Below, in pieces: positions 53,516-63,526 of a stretch of 64,000 nt of DNA. The first letter of the stretch is position 1. Each line of letters begins with the position of its first letter. Both the position numbers and the translations under genes were made by a program. The stretch is from Crocinitomicaceae bacterium. GTDB taxonomy: Bacteria; Bacteroidota; Bacteroidia; Flavobacteriales_D; Crocinitomicaceae. The notes beneath the pieces were generated by a model. The model was not told the DNA's origin and did not search any database. It saw only the letters and a list, made by a program, of their open reading frames with translations. Location of the stretch: contig JAHEMR010000010.1 of assembly GCA_024643545.1 (NCBI GenBank), forward strand, positions 27,529 to 91,528, read 5' to 3'.

Positions 53516-55708
53516 TTAAAAGTTATCTGTATCGAATTTTAGTGGCAGTACAATCGTAACGAGCGTACCTTGTTCTTTTTGACCATCTAAATCTCTGAAA
53601 GCCAAACTTCCACTAAATTTATACTTTTTATTTAATATCTTGATTCTTTCTTGTGTTATATCTATGGCCATGCTTTTATGCGTGCGAATTTTTTTCGTTT
53701 GCGCCGACTTTTTTCTACCTACGCCGTTATCGGAAATCGTGATTTCTAAATTACCGTTTGATTCTTTCATTTCTACATTAATTTGACCTCCCTTTACGGT
53801 ATGGAGTTGTCCGTGCTCTATCGCATTTTCAATGAAAGGCTGCGTAATCATCGGAGGAACCATTGCTTTGTTCGTCAGCAATTCATCATCCACGTGTAAT
53901 GCATAAGTAAATCGATTTTCAAAGCGCATTTTTTGCGTACTCAAATACTTATCTAAAATTTCTAATTCCAGCTCAAGTGAAATAAATTCCTTGGGGGAGT
54001 TTTCAAGAATCAAACGCATCAAACGGGAGAAATTCACCAAAAACTGAGAGGATTTTTCCGGGTTATTCTCATAAATATAACTTTGAATCACCGACATGGC
54101 ATTGAAGACAAAATGTGGATTCATTTGCGTTCGAAGCAAGGTTTGTGATAACTCTGCCTCCCTTTGCTCCTGTCTAGAGCGTACTTGCTTCATTCGTAAA
54201 ATCAAAATAACCAAACTGAAGACAATAGCGAAAATGACGATCAGCGATATGTACAAAACACGGTCGTTTTGCAACATTAAAATTTCCTGTTCTTTATTTT
54301 CTTGTTCGATTCGGCGTTGCTGAAGTTCAATTAACCGTTCACGTTCTTCACGGAGATTGCTAGAAGTCAATTCAGCAATTTTTGAATCGTTTCGCTTGAT
54401 GGAATTGGACTCTAAAAATTGAATGTAGGAATTTTGGTAATTCAGTGCTTTGCGCAATTCACCATTTTTCATGGAAATTTGAGCCAATAACTTATAGCGC
54501 TCGATCAGTCCAATGGATTGGATTAATTGATCGCTAGAAACAGACATATCGAGAAATCGTTGTGCTTGTTTCATGTCGCCGATTTGAATACTCAATTGCC
54601 CGTAATCTTGGTAAACCTCTGCTAAATTGGTAGCCATTTTTTCTTTTGAATAAAACGCAATGGCTTGATTATATGATTCTTGCGCTAGGTTTAGATTTCC
54701 TCTAAAGGACGCAATGTTTCCAATGGAATGTGCACATTGAGCCAAATGAAAAAGATCATTTTCCTTTTCAAAATAAGCGCTTGCTTTCTGAGCATTGTAC
54801 ATTGCCCGAATCGCATTTCCCTGGTTCAAATACACCTTTGAATAGGATAATTGAACCAATGCGGTTGCGTGTAAATCATTGAATCCACGTGCTAATTGAT
54901 TCGCTCTTTTCAAATATCCTAAGGCCTCATTCCAGTTTTCTACAAGCATCGAATAGCGAGCGATCTCCATAAATGAGTGTATTTTTAATCGATCAATGTG
55001 TAATTCTTCCGCCAAACGAATTGCTTGTAATTCTTTTTGAACTGCGCCTTCCAAATCTAAAAAATACCCAAATGTCCCTGCTTGATTCTGCAAAGCCCTC
55101 ACCAAAATTTCCCTTTTCTGAGACCTTTTTGCGTAAGAAATCGCCTGATTTGAGCTCCAATAAGCAGAATCTCTTTTCATTCTTGCTAAATAGAACCTAG
55201 AAAGATCCTGATAAATAAGGGAATTCTTGGCGTTATTTCTACTTCCTCGAAGTTTGATAAGGCTTGAATCCGCTATTTGCTTGGCAAGAACCCATCGTTT
55301 ATTCAAAAATTCATACTCAAAACGCAATCGATCTAAACGAAAAGTCAACTCGCTCGAGGTGAACGTAACATTAGACATTTTTTTTAGGAAATTCGATTTG
55401 AATTGACTTGTATTACCTGTCTTAAACAAATATTCTGCATAGATGAGCTCCACTAATTGTTTTGATTTCTGACCAGAATACCTTTTCTGATTGGCATATA
55501 AGGACAAAATGGACTGCTTCCATTTTACAAGATCAGTATGCTCATAGAAATCGATGAGCTCCAATGTTGACATTAATGCATCACCACTATTTTTAGCCTT
55601 GGAAATCTTTTCTTTCAACGCCAAGGATGTTGTATTCGTTTCTTGCGTATGCGCAAAAGAAACCGTTAAAACACTAAAAATACAGCAAATGAAAAATCGC
55701 ATGAACAT
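53516..55708 (-). CDS. LytS-type sensor histidine kinase with TPR sensor
   Basis: 730 residues. Signal peptide, then about ten TPR-like helical repeats (residues 40-440) in the periplasm, a coiled coil, one TM near 484-505 and a cytoplasmic His-kinase domain. LLRTQMNPHFVFNAMSVIQSYIYEN gives the phosphoacceptor His near residue 532 of the His_kinase (PF06580) type, and ITISDNGVGRKKS gives the ATP-binding N/G1 region. This TPR-TM-HisKA arrangement with a LytTR partner is common in Flavobacteriales. The signal it senses is unknown. A second ATG at 55702 is possible. Confidence 0.9.
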   Translation of the reverse strand: MFMRFFICCIFSVLTVSFAHTQETNTTSLALKEKISKAKNSGDALMSTLELIDFYEHTDLVKWKQSILSLYANQKRYSGQKSKQLVELIYAEYLFKTGNTSQFKSNFLKKMSNVTFTSSELTFRLDRLRFEYEFLNKRWVLAKQIADSSLIKLRGSRNNAKNSLIYQDLSRFYLARMKRDSAYWSSNQAISYAKRSQKREILVRALQNQAGTFGYFLDLEGAVQKELQAIRLAEELHIDRLKIHSFMEIARYSMLVENWNEALGYLKRANQLARGFNDLHATALVQLSYSKVYLNQGNAIRAMYNAQKASAYFEKENDLFHLAQCAHSIGNIASFRGNLNLAQESYNQAIAFYSKEKMATNLAEVYQDYGQLSIQIGDMKQAQRFLDMSVSSDQLIQSIGLIERYKLLAQISMKNGELRKALNYQNSYIQFLESNSIKRNDSKIAELTSSNLREERERLIELQQRRIEQENKEQEILMLQNDRVLYISLIVIFAIVFSLVILILRMKQVRSRQEQREAELSQTLLRTQMNPHFVFNAMSVIQSYIYENNPEKSSQFLVNFSRLMRLILENSPKEFISLELELEILDKYLSTQKMRFENRFTYALHVDDELLTNKAMVPPMITQPFIENAIEHGQLHTVKGGQINVEMKESNGNLEITISDNGVGRKKSAQTKKIRTHKSMAIDITQERIKILNKKYKFSGSLAFRDLDGQKEQGTLVTIVLPLKFDTDNF

Positions 55709-55843
55709 CGTGCAACTAATATACGATTTTTCTACGTCATAGGTCCGTTGTCTTTATTTGAAAAGCATTCTAACCAAGACATCAAGTAATTAGTCGTAAA
55801 TTTGACCAAAATCTGCCAAAATTGGCTTCAATGTAGAATTAAT

Positions 55844-57616
55844 ATGTTTAAAATAACCCGTTCACTTCTTTTTTCATTACTCACCTTTTTACTATGTCTT
55901 GGATGCTCTTTTGAATCCAAAGCATCCCACATTATTGGCGGAGAAATTTACTATGATTCTTTAGGTAACAACCAATACAAAGTGACAATCGAAATTTACC
56001 GTGATTGCAACTCTGCTACTGGATTTGATGCGCCTTTAAATTACACTGTTTTTTACATGGATGGAACGATTTTCGCATCTTATGATGTCAGCATCTTTAG
56101 CCAAAACATCCTTCCGATTGTTTACGACGATCCATGTGTCACACCACCAAACGACATTTGTGTGGAGAGAGCTATTTACATTGATACCATCACCTTGCCA
56201 TTTAATGTCGAAGGATATTATTTATCTTATCAACGGTGTTGCTGGTCTGGAAGTATTGACAACATTGTCGATCCTTCAAATAATGGAATCACTTTAACAA
56301 CTTACATTCCAGGCTCTTCATTGATCAATGTTCCAAACCAAGGGGCTCGGTTCATCAATTATCCTCCCCTTGTATTGTGTTCACAAAACACCTTAAATTT
56401 TGATCATTCAGCCTTCGATCCAGATGGAGATTCGCTTGTGTATGAATTAATGGCCCCACTCCTAGGCGGAAGCATTGCGAATGTCGTTCCCAACCCTGAA
56501 ACTGCCGGTCCGTATGCACCGGTAAATTGGAATCCTACCTATACGGAATTAGTGCCTTTTGGTACGGGATCAAACATTACGATAAATTCCCAAACAGGAA
56601 TGATGTCATTTACACCTAATTTGATTGGGAACTATGTTGCTGGTGTTGCCGTGAAGGAATATAGAAACGGCATTTTAATTAATACAAAAATTCGCACATT
56701 CGGCTACCGAGTTGTTGCTTGTCAAGTAGAATTACCCATAGAAGTCGATGTAACGGGTCCGACCCAATTGATCGAAGATTGTGGATTTGCGGGATTTGTT
56801 GTTGGCAGAACAGATGCAACAGAAAACCTAATCGTGCAGGTCTTATTGAGCGGGACAGCTACAAACGGAGAGGATTATCCATTTATTAATGATACACTCA
56901 TCATTCCAGCGGGAGTGCTATCTGACACCATTGGTATTGCTGCAATTTACGATGGTCTGATCGAAGGAAACGAAACCGTTTTCTTTAACGTTATCGTACC
57001 AAATCCATGTGATGGAACCTTTGACACAACTTCTATTTCCTTGACGATTATTGATTATTTACCACTAACAATCCAGGCGCTTGATTCTGTAAATGTGTGT
57101 GCAGATTTTGGGGAATGGACCAAAATGTGGTGTCACGTTGAAAATGGTGTTCCTCCTTACAATTATTATTGGCAACCGGGAAATTTCCCGAATAACGATA
57201 CGGTGAATGTGGACCCTTCCATTTTGCAGCCCAATTTAAATGTCTTTACAGTGAATACCTTGGATCAATGTGGTAAAACGATTTCTTCTCCAAACATTCG
57301 TGTATACAATCAATGTCCGTTAGTCGTGCCGAACGTAATAACAACGAACAATGACCAAAAAAACGACCTTCTTGTCATCCGTAATTGGGAAGATTATGAC
57401 AAAGTGAGTTTAACCGTATTTAATCGTTGGGGAAATGTGGTTTACCTGAACGAGGACTACAAAAACGATTGGGATGGAAAAGATAAATCTGGCATTCAAT
57501 TGGAAGATGGCGTATATTTCTATACCGTTACACCTCAAAGTGACAAGTATGAATATGACGACGTACAGCGGACCTTGTATACCTTACATGGATTCATTCA
57601 CATCATAAATAAATAA
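55844..57616 (+). CDS. Secreted protein with Calx-beta-like and T9SS type B sorting domains
   Basis: About 590 residues. ATG at 55844 gives a signal peptide; the TTG at 55802 adds 14 residues and overlaps the promoter box TAAATTTG. SHIIGGEIYYDSLGNNQYKV opens the mature protein, a motif of many Bacteroidota surface proteins. Residues about 330-420 look like a Calx-beta repeat (GTATNGEDYP and IEGNETVFFNV). The last 90 residues hold NRWGNVVYLNEDYKNDWDGKD, the type B sorting domain. Exported by T9SS; ligand unknown. It is followed by a bidirectional terminator. Confidence 0.88.
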   Translation: MFKITRSLLFSLLTFLLCLGCSFESKASHIIGGEIYYDSLGNNQYKVTIEIYRDCNSATGFDAPLNYTVFYMDGTIFASYDVSIFSQNILPIVYDDPCVTPPNDICVERAIYIDTITLPFNVEGYYLSYQRCCWSGSIDNIVDPSNNGITLTTYIPGSSLINVPNQGARFINYPPLVLCSQNTLNFDHSAFDPDGDSLVYELMAPLLGGSIANVVPNPETAGPYAPVNWNPTYTELVPFGTGSNITINSQTGMMSFTPNLIGNYVAGVAVKEYRNGILINTKIRTFGYRVVACQVELPIEVDVTGPTQLIEDCGFAGFVVGRTDATENLIVQVLLSGTATNGEDYPFINDTLIIPAGVLSDTIGIAAIYDGLIEGNETVFFNVIVPNPCDGTFDTTSISLTIIDYLPLTIQALDSVNVCADFGEWTKMWCHVENGVPPYNYYWQPGNFPNNDTVNVDPSILQPNLNVFTVNTLDQCGKTISSPNIRVYNQCPLVVPNVITTNNDQKNDLLVIRNWEDYDKVSLTVFNRWGNVVYLNEDYKNDWDGKDKSGIQLEDGVYFYTVTPQSDKYEYDDVQRTLYTLHGFIHIINK

Positions 57617-57630
57617 TTTTCTAACATATA

Positions 57631-57665
57631 AAAAAGGGGCTTGAAATGATTCAAGCCCCTTTTTC
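57631..57665. terminator. Bidirectional rho-independent terminator
   Basis: AAAAGGGGCTTGA pairs with TCAAGCCCCTTTT around AATGAT, with A-run and T-run on either side. It serves both the type B cargo gene and the convergent barrel gene. Confidence 0.92.
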
Positions 57666-57682
57666 GTTTGGTTAAAACCGTA

Positions 57683-58372
57683 TTATTTAATTTTATATGT
57701 CAATCCAACGTGTAAACCAACAGAAGCGGCCGCGGATTTTTGGTATGTTGGATAAGCAAATTTGTTTGTTAAATTAACACCAAATGCATCAACTCCTTGT
57801 GAATCTGTGATCCCATATTGGAAACGAACTCCTACATTTAAAATAAGTGGAAACTTATCACCTAAGCTTACTTTTGATCCAAAACCTAAAACCGCAGTTG
57901 TATAGCTTTTGAAACTTGTCGTCACATCTGTTCCTGTTGTTGTTAATGGATTTGATATTGGTAAATCATTAGAGTAAGTAGCTCTTCTCACCCCATTTGT
58001 TGAAACACCAATTTCAGCATATCCACCAGTTTGTTTCCCTAACTTCAATAAAATTGGAATGGAAAACGTATTTAATTGAACATTGGAAGTGTATGCTGTA
58101 CTTCCAATTGTTCCTTGGTAACCTGTATTGAACTGTCCGCCTAAAAATTCAACGGTTAAGCCAATGTTCTTTACGTTTGCGTTAAGTGCCACTCCATAAT
58201 TTGATCCAGTTGACATTTTGTAATCTTGGATCGCCCCAAGGTCAGAAATGTTGTTGTTAAACATCTCTGTAGCGCTGTACGCACCTTTTAATCCGGCATC
58301 GAACGAAATCACCTGTGCTTTTGCGGATATGGTCATTGCAAAAAGACCAACACTTAGTAATACTTTTTTCAT
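57683..58372 (-). CDS. Outer-membrane beta-barrel protein (porin-like)
   Basis: 229 residues with signal peptide ending AKAQV. FDAGLKGAYSATEMFNN and later alternating strands end in VGLHVGLTYKIK, the typical barrel finish of the OMP_b-brl/PorT-like family. It looks like a small eight-stranded barrel. Alone in its transcription unit and without a good TAnnTTTG box. Confidence 0.78.
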   Translation of the reverse strand: MKKVLLSVGLFAMTISAKAQVISFDAGLKGAYSATEMFNNNISDLGAIQDYKMSTGSNYGVALNANVKNIGLTVEFLGGQFNTGYQGTIGSTAYTSNVQLNTFSIPILLKLGKQTGGYAEIGVSTNGVRRATYSNDLPISNPLTTTGTDVTTSFKSYTTAVLGFGSKVSLGDKFPLILNVGVRFQYGITDSQGVDAFGVNLTNKFAYPTYQKSAAASVGLHVGLTYKIK

Positions 58373-58460
58373 TGTTTGTTGTTTTTAAGTTTGCGGGTGT
58401 TTACGGAAAGAAAGAAATTTGGTTTCGAAGAAGGAATTCTTTATGCAAAGAGCCTTTCCA

Positions 58461-59516
58461 TTATTTAAAAAAATAATCCTCCTGCCAATGTCCCCACTCC
58501 GAATTCCAGCTTAGCTTTTTATTCGATTCATCCAATAAAAAAGTGTGAGGTTGATTGACCACAGAGAAGTGAAACAACAATTTACCGTCATCCAGTAATT
58601 CCACAAATTCAATTGGGAATTCATCTGTTGATTTCTTTATCACATCATACATCGTTACCGTTGCTTCGTTATACATTGGATCACTTAGGTGAATATTGAT
58701 CGTTATTTTTATGTTAGCTGACTTTGCAGGTTTACATTCGTATTCACCCAAATAGTTGTAATACAAATCTTGTTTCTCATTACACGTTTGTGTTTTAAAT
58801 ACCGCGTATTGCTTTACTGATTTCTGAATGGCGTAAGACTCTTCGTATTGAGGTGTCACCGGTTCTTCGTATGCTGACTCCTCATATTCGGATTGGTCGT
58901 ATTCTTCTTCCATCGATTGATTCAAATCCTGCATACAGCGCACCGAAAGCCCCATGTTTTTATTTGTCCCAAATTGATAGCTGGCATAATTTCCCGCATT
59001 TTTACCAAATTCTCTAGCAAAAGAAAAATTCTGATCTTGTGGGCTGGAAGACCAAAAATAAGCGCCAATACCTTTGTTTCTGTAATTACCCAAATGATCC
59101 CTTAATCCGCCAGGCAAACCACTAAAGCCAAAAGAATTGGTGGCATTTTCCGATGCATCCCAAATAACTTTGCTCATCAATTTCGTTTTATATGGATCAC
59201 CCACATAATTTGTCAGGATCATCCACTCTTCATTGCTAGGCAGCCTCCATCCGGAAGGACAAACATTACAAGCAGTTTTCCAGTCATATAAATACCCAAA
59301 CATATTGACAGTGCTAGGGTCATTATTATAAGAAAAGTAATTTCCGTTTGAAGGTTTGAATTTCAAATTTTCTGCGAACCACATTTGATCACCAATGACC
59401 ACCGTTTTGTAAGTTCTTCCATCACGTGGATCGGTAAATTGGTTTTGTTGTGCAAAAAATTGACTTATTTTTCCTGTGCAGAGGAAAAGAAAGATCATCA
59501 GTAAGTAATTTTTCAT
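58461..59516 (-). CDS. FISUMP-domain secreted protein
   Basis: 351 residues with signal peptide. Residues about 25-205 are the Fibrobacter succinogenes major paralogous domain: DPRDGRTYKTVVIGDQMWFAENL, GYLYDWKTACNVCPSGWRLPSNEEW, and AYFWSSSPQD with GLSVRCMQD. An acidic Tyr/Glu-rich linker (EEEYDQSEYEESAYEEP) follows, then a 115-residue C-terminal region with no recognised family. No T9SS sorting domain is present, so it may be periplasmic or lipid-free surface protein. The role of the domain is unproven. Confidence 0.82.
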   Translation of the reverse strand: MKNYLLMIFLFLCTGKISQFFAQQNQFTDPRDGRTYKTVVIGDQMWFAENLKFKPSNGNYFSYNNDPSTVNMFGYLYDWKTACNVCPSGWRLPSNEEWMILTNYVGDPYKTKLMSKVIWDASENATNSFGFSGLPGGLRDHLGNYRNKGIGAYFWSSSPQDQNFSFAREFGKNAGNYASYQFGTNKNMGLSVRCMQDLNQSMEEEYDQSEYEESAYEEPVTPQYEESYAIQKSVKQYAVFKTQTCNEKQDLYYNYLGEYECKPAKSANIKITINIHLSDPMYNEATVTMYDVIKKSTDEFPIEFVELLDDGKLLFHFSVVNQPHTFLLDESNKKLSWNSEWGHWQEDYFFK

Positions 59517-59699
59517 AATGCTTGCTTTTTACGAATATACTAGAATTTAGTAAAAATTGATTGTTCCGTATTTTCAGTAATAAGCCAAAATAAAAGAGTC
59601 GACCTAATGCGTTCGGATTGAATCGATCAGAAAGAAAAAAAGTAACTCAGAAAATGCTTTTTTGGGACAACACGGAAAGCACTAAGCCAAAGTCTAAAC

Positions 59700-59731
59700 A
59701 AAAAATGCACCGTATAGGTGCATTTTTTCTA
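59700..59731 (-). terminator. Rho-independent terminator
   Basis: AATGCACC pairs with GGTGCATT around GTATA, with A-run and T-run flanks. It ends the LamG gene unit on the minus strand. Confidence 0.85.
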
Positions 59732-59747
59732 ATTGTTTTGAAACTTT

Positions 59748-61007
59748 TTATTCCTTCAACAATCTAATCATATGAGATCGATTATCATCCCTAAGCTCTA
59801 AAAAGTAAATACCTGCACTTACATTTGTAATAGAATGATTCTTCTCTTGAATATCGAAAGTCTTCACTAAGTTACCATTTAGGTCTTTTAAGGTTAATGA
59901 TGCGATATTCTCTATTCCCGCAATGGAAAATGAGTTGTTGATGGGGTTTGGGGATATGGTAATTGAAATTACATTTTCCTCAAAAACAGATGCATCGTCA
60001 ATAATCGTTAATGTAGCAATATTCGATGTGTCAACACAACCATTGTCGTTTATTATGCATCTAAACGTTTGATTATTATTTGAAAGGTTGAGATTGGAAA
60101 CACTTAGATTCGCTGTATTTACGCCATTATATTGCCCAGCATTACTTAAGGATTGAAAACCAAGTCCAAGATTGGTTTGCCATTGAAAGGTTGGATTTGC
60201 TGCATTAGATGCTACGTTAAAAGAGGTATTTCCTACGGATAAATTTACAGATTGATTTGATGGTTGCGTTGAAATGTTCAATTGACAACCATGATAAAGT
60301 GCAAGAATTTCTTGCTCTGATAAAGCTCGGTTCCATATGCCGATGTCGTCGAGTTTGCCATTAAAAAAAGAACTATTTCCACCTGAAAATGGACGAGCCC
60401 CAAACCATAAAGGTAAATCATTGAAACCTAATCCACCATTAACAATTGTTGTTGACAGTAACACACCGTTTATATACAACTTTGCAAAGTTATTATCATG
60501 AGTGTAAATTACATTGATCCAATTATTGGATGTTAGAATCGAATTAGATGTAAATGCTACCCAAGCATTTGTTCCATTCGTAAAAGTTGCCCAAATTCCA
60601 TTTGTGTTAGTACTAGATTCAACAGCTAATTGATATCCACTTCCCCAACCACTTGACTCCCTTTTACTTACAATGTGCCCTTGATTAAGTTGAGTGCTAG
60701 TTCCGTAATCTGTGGCTAAATACCAGGCACTAATCGTTACATTTGAGATGTCTAATGAACTATTATCATTTACAGAAATATATGAGCTTGTTCCATTAAA
60801 ACTATATGCTTGATTTAAATTTCCCATTCTATCAGTAGATGAAATTGCATCACTCACAGTTCCATTATTCCCATTACCACTTTCATCATTGGCATTTCCA
60901 TTAAAAGGCCACCAACCCACCAGCCCATTTGATGGAAGGTAAGAAGGGACTTGAGATGTGCAATTCACCGAGATTAAGACTAGCGCAAGTAAAATTATTG
61001 TTTTCAT
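59748..61007 (-). CDS. LamG-like secreted protein with T9SS type A sorting domain
   Basis: 419 residues. ATG at 61007 is chosen; the longer frame at 61094 would start ahead of the TATCTTTG box. After the signal peptide, residues about 35-230 form a Concanavalin A/LamG jelly roll with GLVGWWPFNGNANDESGNGN, a calcium-binding lectin signature, and KLDDIGIWNRALSEQEILALY. An Ig-like region follows. The C-terminus from VISITISPNPINNSF through GIYFLELRDDN to the end is the type A sorting domain. It would be secreted by T9SS and may bind glycans. Confidence 0.88.
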   Translation of the reverse strand: MKTIILLALVLISVNCTSQVPSYLPSNGLVGWWPFNGNANDESGNGNNGTVSDAISSTDRMGNLNQAYSFNGTSSYISVNDNSSLDISNVTISAWYLATDYGTSTQLNQGHIVSKRESSGWGSGYQLAVESSTNTNGIWATFTNGTNAWVAFTSNSILTSNNWINVIYTHDNNFAKLYINGVLLSTTIVNGGLGFNDLPLWFGARPFSGGNSSFFNGKLDDIGIWNRALSEQEILALYHGCQLNISTQPSNQSVNLSVGNTSFNVASNAANPTFQWQTNLGLGFQSLSNAGQYNGVNTANLSVSNLNLSNNNQTFRCIINDNGCVDTSNIATLTIIDDASVFEENVISITISPNPINNSFSIAGIENIASLTLKDLNGNLVKTFDIQEKNHSITNVSAGIYFLELRDDNRSHMIRLLKE

Positions 61008-61112
61008 GTGTTGTTTTTGAAAACAAAGATATTCTGAGATTATTCTAAGGTACTTTATTTTAGGTGAACACTCATTATCACCAAATCCAATCAAAAGTAT
61101 TAAAATCAGAAA

Positions 61113-62471
61113 TCACATTTTTATCTTTACTAGCTCATTTAAAAAAAGCAATTTCATGCGTTTATCAGTTTCCATGCGTTTTTCAAAAAGCACATCCTCG
61201 AAGGGTAAATTGAATTTCGTGGCTAATTTATACCGTAATTCCTTTAAAAGAATTTCTCGTCGCTTTTTAAGCGTATCGATAGAAGGTTGATCATGGTTTA
61301 CTAAATCAGTGATATAGGATATTTCTAATCCTGTTTTTTGATGAGTTAACAACAATTGAAGTAAATCTAATTCAGTTTGATTGAATTCATTTGTCTCAAT
61401 GACCAGACCAAAATCAGTATTATTTTTTCTTTTAGACGTTAATGTTTTGCGTTTTATTGGCATCCAAACAAAAAATAAAACAAGAATTATAACAAAACTG
61501 AAGATTATAAGTGGTGTAAAAATCGACAACTTAGACTTCGTCCAGATAATTTGTCCTTCCTCGTATCTAAATTGTTTTAAAAAGCTGGAATCAGATATTA
61601 CAACAAAACGAGAAGGAACTGAAGTTGTTTTAATTATTAAAAATAGGGAATCAATTTTTAGAATTTTCTTGAACAAGTTAGTTGCATTGACTTTATACTT
61701 TTTATAGCGCATTTTTTCAAAGTCATAACTGATAATTTCGTTTTCAAAACAGGAATAATCATTTCCGATTGCTTGAACTTCTTCATGAATATTACCAACA
61801 CGTTTCTCCAGTATTCTTGAATTCAATTTCCCAATATTTTTCCACTTTAACGTTTTCAAATTTAAACTCCATACTCTGTCTTGATTGAAATAATTTCTTC
61901 CAATACCTCGAAACCCATCAAAAATATAATAATGATTATTGCATTTTTTTATTTCACATTGAATACCTGCTGGAGGTGCGTTTAAACTAGTATTTATTAC
62001 AAACCATTCTCGTTCAGTTGTATCATACCGTGTGATAATATTTTTATTAGTAAATAATCCATACCCACCATATATCCTGGGCTCACCTTCATCCATAAAA
62101 TAAGCACCCTCAAATTGATTCATATGATAAAAGGAATGATCATGTCTTCTGATGGTATTTCCATTTTTCGAATAAACCACACCACATCCTGCAAAAACAA
62201 AATAAACTGGTGTACCCTCGTCTGACATGGGAATAAAATCAGCTAAGAATTTCTCAAATGGCATTTCCAAATGTAACTCAATCGGTGACTTTTCCCATTT
62301 CTCCTTTCTTGCATTGTATTTCCAAATAAAGGTCGAATCATCCAAAGCAAAGAATGCTTTTTCCTGGTAATCATAAAAAGCGAAGGCATTGTTATGTACC
62401 AAGTCTAAACGTTTTTGCGCTTGGAACAAACAAGGTGAAAGTAAGAGAACAAGAACGAATAATTGCTTCAT
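61113..62471 (-). CDS. Propeller-like sensor with one TM and cytoplasmic domain, unknown
   Basis: About 452 residues, start ATG at 62471, because the upstream ATG frame overlaps a TATCTTTG box at 62488-62495. A signal peptide precedes about 300 residues with repeated beta segments of kelch/propeller style (FAFYDYQEKAFFALDDSTF; IYGGYGLFTN). One TM is near residues 318-338 (IIFSFVIILVLFFVWM). The last 110 residues are charged and helical: LDLLQLLLTHQKTGLEISYITDLV and REILLKELRYKLATKFN suggest a winged-helix or HTH-like fold, like membrane-bound one-component regulators. Not recognised as a known family. Confidence 0.55.
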   Translation of the reverse strand: MKQLFVLVLLLSPCLFQAQKRLDLVHNNAFAFYDYQEKAFFALDDSTFIWKYNARKEKWEKSPIELHLEMPFEKFLADFIPMSDEGTPVYFVFAGCGVVYSKNGNTIRRHDHSFYHMNQFEGAYFMDEGEPRIYGGYGLFTNKNIITRYDTTEREWFVINTSLNAPPAGIQCEIKKCNNHYYIFDGFRGIGRNYFNQDRVWSLNLKTLKWKNIGKLNSRILEKRVGNIHEEVQAIGNDYSCFENEIISYDFEKMRYKKYKVNATNLFKKILKIDSLFLIIKTTSVPSRFVVISDSSFLKQFRYEEGQIIWTKSKLSIFTPLIIFSFVIILVLFFVWMPIKRKTLTSKRKNNTDFGLVIETNEFNQTELDLLQLLLTHQKTGLEISYITDLVNHDQPSIDTLKKRREILLKELRYKLATKFNLPFEDVLFEKRMETDKRMKLLFLNELVKIKM

Positions 62472-62501
62472 CAAAATCTTTTTGTCAAAGATAGAATTCA
62501 C

Positions 62502-62810
62502 GTTAGATTTTCATGAAAAGAATGAGTGAAGCTTAGGTTTTCACCTATTTTCACCTAAATAATGAATAAAAAGTAGCCATTGCTATTGCTTTTCAAAATA
62601 AGCAAACAGCAATCTGAAAGAATTGAAGAATGAGTTACACAGGTATTTTCGCTTTTATCCACGCTCTCCCCACTCCTGTTTAGTGCCGCGTTTCTTCCAA
62701 AAACAATATTATTTCCTATCAACCGAATTTAACCTGTTATTAAAACATAAAAGCAGTTCCATTTCAATGTGACTTGACTGAATTTTTTTGTATTACTTAA
62801 TTTATTAAAT
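62502..62810. other. Intergenic region without recognised gene
   Basis: About 310 AT-rich bases between two oppositely oriented units. A TATCTTTG box for the leftward gene lies at its left edge (62488-62495) and a TAAATTTG box (62806-62813) for the rightward relic at its right edge. I see no RNA gene or other element. Confidence 0.5.
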
Positions 62811-62816
62811 TTGAAT

Positions 62817-63452
62817 GTGTCAAATAGTTTAAAAAATGAACTATTCAATATCCTTTCAGGAAAGAGCAAAATTAGCCATGGATCAATTATCCAAACAATT
62901 GCCTGTTACCTTGAAAATGGCTAGAACTCAGGCAGAATTACTAAAAATGAAAAGCATTTCAAAGAAGAAGAAGCAAAGGATTTAATTGATTTCATAGAAG
63001 CTAACGATTTATGGCTTAAAGAAATTGATTTCACTCAATATGTCAGTGAAGGAGCCGAGCAACGTGTCTACTTAAAAGATGGTGATCATGTTCTAAAATT
63101 AAACGATGGAATCTATTATTCATCTTGGAAAGATTATTTTCACAACCTTTTGCTTCATAATTATTTCTTTCCAGATACCGAATATGATTTAATCGGATTC
63201 ACAAAAGATAACGATGTCTTATACGCTGTTGTTCAACAAAAATATGTAACCGTCAATGCTACAACAGATTTAAACAAAGCAAAAGAGTTCTTGGAATCAA
63301 ATGGATTTCAAAATAATCGGAACCATGATTATATCCATAAGGATTTAGGAATTATTTTAGAGGACTTGCATGACGAAAATGTTTTAACGTAAAATGACAT
63401 TCTGTATTTTATCGCTACTGTTTTTTATTTAACAAATGATTTTTGGAGATAA
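62817..63452 (+). pseudogene. Polyvalent-protein kinase-like gene with two in-frame stops
   Basis: In one continuous frame the sequence reads from GTG 62817 through NELFNILSGKSKISHGSIIQTIACYLENG, then TAG at 62922, then SGRITKNEKHFKEEEAKDLIDF and on to ILEDLHDENVLT, TAA at 63390, and NDILYFIATVFYLTNDFWR ending at 63450. The downstream half, including SEGAEQRVYLKDGDHVLKL and NYFFPDTEYDLIGF, resembles the kinase-like domain found in polyvalent mobile-element proteins and in many small Bacteroidota proteins. HKDLGIILEDLHDENV gives the D-LHDENV catalytic loop. The two nonsense codons, with no frameshift, indicate recent decay, although recoding has not been excluded. Start and box (62806-62813) are 4 nt apart or less. 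Confidence 0.7.
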
Positions 63453-63526
63453 CTTTTTAGTAATTCGAATTTCTACCTCCTGTGTCCACTTACCTTATAC
63501 GCTTTTTTTAATACCTACTCGATGGT

